Shown: piece by piece, positions 26,401-29,275 of the stretch | How the letters are laid out: each line of letters starts with the position of its first letter | Position numbering within the stretch: position 1 is the first letter of the stretch | NCBI RefSeq assembly: GCF_000330505.1 | Contig: NW_004191669.1 | Location: 19,976 to 49,250 of the forward strand | Direction: 5' to 3' | Length of the DNA: 29,275 nt | Origin: Entamoeba invadens IP1 | Lineage: Eukaryota > Evosea > Mastigamoebida > Endamoebidae | Notes under the pieces: model-generated | The model's input: only the letters and a program-made list of their open reading frames with translations | The model's database searches: none | Told to the model about the DNA's origin: nothing | Program-made: the position numbers and the translations under genes

Positions 26401-27200
26401 AATTCTATTTATAGAAAACTTGGGGGTTTTGTCATGGCTGTACAAAATTGAAAACATTTTATTAACATTTCTTCAAAATTATAGAAATATTTTATACATT
26501 TACTTTCTAAAAATTTTCTAATACTATTTGACATTTTTATTAAATTAAATAGTCATATAATTAATATATCATATTTATAAAAATTGTGATAATTTACTCA
26601 TATTTTCTATTATTTTCAATTATTAACTAGAAATAATAATATATTTATCCATTATTTATAATATAATACATTCTTTAACCATTTAATTAACTTATTCATT
26701 GAATTCTATTTATAGAACATTAAGGGGTCCCTGTCATGGCTGTACAAAATGAAGGTTTTTAATTTACTTCCTTTCAAAAATTTCAATATAAAATTCTTTC
26801 TTTCTTATTTATTAGCTATTATTTATAATTTATCATTTTTTATAATTATTAATAATTATAAAATAATTATATATTATAATTATAAACATAATATAACTAA
26901 TTATTTATTATATTTTCTAATTAAGATATTTTTGTATTTATTAATTCTTTCATAATTATTTATTTAATAATATATTTTAATTATTTATAATTTATTTAAT
27001 AAATTTATCAATTCTATTTATAGAACACTAAGAAGTCCCTGTCATGGTAGTATGAAAATGATGGTTTTTTATTTTCTTATTTAAAAAATTGAATAAATTT
27101 CTGCAATAACATATTTTTCCTTTATTTATTAATTAATATCTAATATTTTTTGACTTTATATCACTTAATTCTATTATATTAACTTTTATTATTATTATTT
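26401..27200. repeat. Three ~300-bp direct repeats with a conserved 48-base core
   Basis: The cores begin at 26401, 26702 and 27010 (spacings 301 and 308). Each starts with AATTCTATTTATAGAA, containing the palindrome TTCTAT-TT-ATAGAA, followed by a G/C-richer part (GGGGTCCCTGTCATGGC and GTACAAAAT in the best copy). The sequence after each core is alike but has diverged more, giving an imperfect tandem array. The second and third copies share GAA/GAT-GGTTTTT just after the core. Function unknown. Confidence 0.75.
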
Positions 27201-27489
27201 GTTAATGACGTGGTATATACTCACAATTTTACACAATCTTACATTTAAGTAATCTTTGTTCCCAGGAGGTGGGTGGGGGAGGGGGGCCGGCTTTAGGAGC
27301 CTCCATGTATACTTTGCGAAATTGATTAAATTGAATAAATTGATTAAATCAATTTTTGTTAAATAATTTAATTTGATTTTTTTAATTATTTTTTTATTTT
27401 TAATAAATAATAATATAATAATATTACAATTTATAATTTAATTAAATTTATTAAAACAATAATAAACATTAAATAAAGTAACAAGTAAA
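27201..27489. other. Short spacer downstream of the LRR gene
   Basis: Apart from the G-rich patch it is AT-rich with GATTAAATTGAATAAATTGATTAAAT-type short repeats at 27322-27352. It would hold the 3' untranslated region and poly(A) signal of the minus-strand LRR gene. No gene seen. Confidence 0.4.
27265..27304. other. G-rich patch with quadruplex/hairpin potential
   Basis: GGTGGGTGGGGGAGGGGGG stands out in AT-rich DNA. The preceding GGAGG (27265) can pair with CCTCC (27300-27304). It lies between the 300-bp repeats and the 3' end of the LRR gene; transcript ends or a replication barrier are possible roles (inference). Confidence 0.5.
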
Positions 27490-28801
27490 TTAATTTTGAT
27501 GAACTATTGTATTTGATGGGAAACATTGAATTCCAATTGATGTGACACTTGATGGTATAGTAACATCACTCAAACCAATACATTGAAAGAAACAATAATC
27601 ACCAATCAATGTCACACTTGATGGTATGTTAACACTGCTGAGACTATTGCATCCATTGAAACAATATTTACCAGTTGATGTCACACTTGATGGTATTGTA
27701 ACATCACTCAAACCAATACATTGAAAGAAACAATAATCATTAATATATTTTACACTTGATGGTATTGTAACACTGCTCAAACTTCTGCATCTACAGAAAC
27801 AACTGCCATTAATTGATGTAACACTTGGTGGTATTGTAATACTACTTAAACTACCACATTCACAGAAACAACTATCACCAATATATTTCACACTTGATGG
27901 TATTGTAACACTGCTCAAACTTCTGCATCTACAGAAACAACCATCATCAATTGATGTAACACTTGATGGTATTGTAACACTATTTAAACTACTGCAATCA
28001 TAAAAACAACCATAACCAATTGATGAGACACTTGGTGGTATTGTAATACTACTGAGACTAATACATTCATAGAAACACCAATCAATAATTGATGTGACAC
28101 TCAATGGTATTGTAACACTACTTAAACTATTGCATCTATGGAAACAACTATTACCAATTGATGTGACATTTGATGGTATTATAAAATCACTAAAATTACT
28201 GCATCTATGGAAACAACATTTACCAAATGATTTCATACTTGGTGGTATTGTAACACTGGTTAAATTAATACATTCACTGAAACAATAATTACCAATTGAT
28301 GTCACTGTTGATGGTATTGTAACACTAGTCAGACTACTGCATTCCCAGAAACAATATTCTCCTATTGATGTCACACTTGATGGTATGTTGTTACCAAATT
28401 TTTCTCTATCATTTTGAGTATAAGTAACATTTTTAAACTCGATGTTTCGACTTTTGTTTCTGTCAAAAGTTTCAAAATCAACATTGAACCACACAATGAT
28501 TCGATAGAACACATTTTTCAAAAACAGCTTCATTTTCACTATTTTCATTTTGTCTTCTGTTGATCATAAATCCATTGCCAAAATTCTCATCTTTCACATC
28601 CCACAAATGAAGTGTCTCAATGTTTGGGAAGTATCCAAGTGTTTTGGAATTTAACGAAATTGGGTTGGAATGGAACTTTTCCATATTGCCACCAAACTTC
28701 TTGCATACCAATTCCAAGTTAATTAAATCGTTTATAGTGTCGAAGTACTTCGAGACTATCATGATGTGATAACCAGAAAGTCCACGCATTTTGATATTCA
28801 T
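27490..28801 (-). CDS. BspA-like leucine-rich-repeat protein, with N-terminal frameshift
   Basis: Member of the large Entamoeba BspA-like (Treponema pallidum-type LRR) family, whose members are thought to act at the cell surface in adhesion. The ATG at 28801 opens the conserved N-terminal domain (SGYHIMIVSKYFDTINDLIN, LELVCKKFGGNMEKFHSNPI, GYFPNIETLHLWD...). The frame breaks at about 28512-28520, at a five-A run on the sense strand (...EAVFEK). It resumes one base shifted with VFYRIIVWFNVDFETF and FKNVTYTQNDREKFGNN. Twelve 23-residue repeats plus a partial thirteenth follow, consensus IPSSVTSIG-YCF--C-SLSSVT, ending CFPSNTIVHQN and stop at 27490. There is no signal peptide or membrane segment, normal for the family. 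Repeats 7/9 and 10/12 are nearly identical, showing recent internal duplication. It is either a young pseudogene or intact with a sequencing error in the A run. A TATA-like TATTTAAAC lies at 28813-28821. Confidence 0.9.
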
Positions 28802-29175
28802 AGTTTTTCGTTGTTTAAATATTTATAAAATTCGTTTTTTTAAACATTTTAAAGTAATTATTAAATTGAAATAATTCACAGTTTCAAGCTATTAACATTT
28901 AAAAAAACATCGTTTTTTTCTTTGAAAAAATGTTTTTGATTAAAATGTTTTAAAAAAATTACGTTTTGAAATATAATTTCATTGAGTCAAAAAAAGAGGG
29001 AAAATGTGTATTGTAATACACACGAAAAAACCTGAAAAAAAAACAAATATTTAAGTAACACAATTGTATATTGTTTTACAATTTTAAGTCTAATTTCTTT
29101 GCAATTCAACTGGAATTAAAATATCAAAAAGACGCAAAATGGTCATCAAAAAGCATCATGAATAAACAATCCTTC
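28802..29175. other. Upstream region of the LRR gene
   Basis: Intergenic and AT-rich, containing the LRR gene promoter (TATTTAAAC on the minus strand at 28813-28821). An 8-bp palindrome TGTGTATT-GT-AATACACA lies at 29005-29022. No gene seen apart from the frame entering at the right edge. Confidence 0.4.
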
Positions 29176-29274
29176 TTAAAAAACAAACCAGAGAATAGTC
29201 GCTTTGAAAATCGACGTTAATTTGTCGTTGTTTTCTTCAATTTCTAACACATAGACGCCATAGACCAAATTGTT
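29176..29274 (-). CDS. Possible 3' end of an unrecognised gene, cut by window edge
   Basis: Minus-strand frame reading NNLVYGVYVLEIEENNDKLT then SIFKATILWFVF and TAA at 29176-29178. The mixed, charged composition is unlike chance frames nearby. GTTTGT at 29188-29183 looks like an intron donor; joining to the CAG at 29110-29112 gives an immediate stop. So the true C-terminus is one of these two close alternatives. Too short to assign. Confidence 0.3.
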   Translation of the reverse strand, partial: NNLVYGVYVLEIEENNDKLTSIFKATILWFVF

Positions 29275-29275
29275 T

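Noticed and set aside
26749..26955. 68-codon hydrophobic frame
   Set aside because: Phe/Ile/Leu/Tyr/Asn-rich translation typical of random AT-rich DNA and inside the repeat array.
26401..27060. CRISPR-like array
   Set aside because: Only three repeats with ~300-base spacers that are themselves similar; eukaryotic context and no cas genes.
28094..28288. Plus-strand frame with repeated LLHLWKQ
   Set aside because: Antisense shadow of the LRR repeats, which explain its periodicity.

Overview
The window is eukaryotic and looks like Entamoeba, most likely E. invadens or a close relative (inference). The non-coding DNA is extremely AT-rich. Genes carry short introns of the Entamoeba type (GTTTGT donor, TAG or CAG acceptor). 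There is a BspA-like leucine-rich-repeat gene with the amoebic 'MIVSKYF...LVCKKFGGNMEKF' N-terminus, a cytosolic HSP70 relic ending in EEVD, and three superfamilies of DNA transposon (piggyBac, Mutator/MULE, hAT), a mixture known from E. invadens.

Layout. 1-810 is AT-rich flank. 811-2453 (+) is a piggyBac transposase that reads as one intact protein once a 140-base intron is removed. 2454-5472 is AT-rich spacer. 5473-6061 is a compact unit bounded by imperfect 25-base inverted repeats; it encloses a small, apparently spliced gene broken by one nonsense codon. 6120-7060 (-) is a fragment of large-subunit (28S-type) rRNA covering the GTPase-associated centre region. 8490-9826 (-) is a decayed HSP70 lacking its start and about 165 internal codons. 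It abuts the end of another decayed, unrecognised gene (9855-10215, -). 10716-13506 (-) is a nearly full-length hAT transposase with one frameshift and one in-frame stop. 15484-17265 (+) is a MULE transposase whose catalytic core is restored by a 76-base intron, with a damaged 3' end.

17266-26400 is mostly gene-poor AT-rich DNA. It holds a GC-richer, hairpin-prone island near 18.1 kb, a small minus-strand reading frame with a perfect 14-bp hairpin, a long (AAT)n and an (AT)n microsatellite, and a degenerate membrane-protein-like frame near 24.4-25.0 kb. 26401-27200 holds three ~300-base direct repeats sharing a conserved core. A G-rich patch follows at 27265, then the BspA-like LRR gene (27490-28801, -) with 12-13 repeats of 23 residues and a frameshift near its N-terminus. 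The right edge may carry the 3' end of another minus-strand gene.

Overall this is transposon- and pseudogene-rich territory rather than a set of cooperating genes. The only products with a plausible present function are the piggyBac transposase, perhaps the MULE core, and the LRR protein if its frameshift is tolerated or is an assembly error. All assignments come from reading the sequence; no database search was run.
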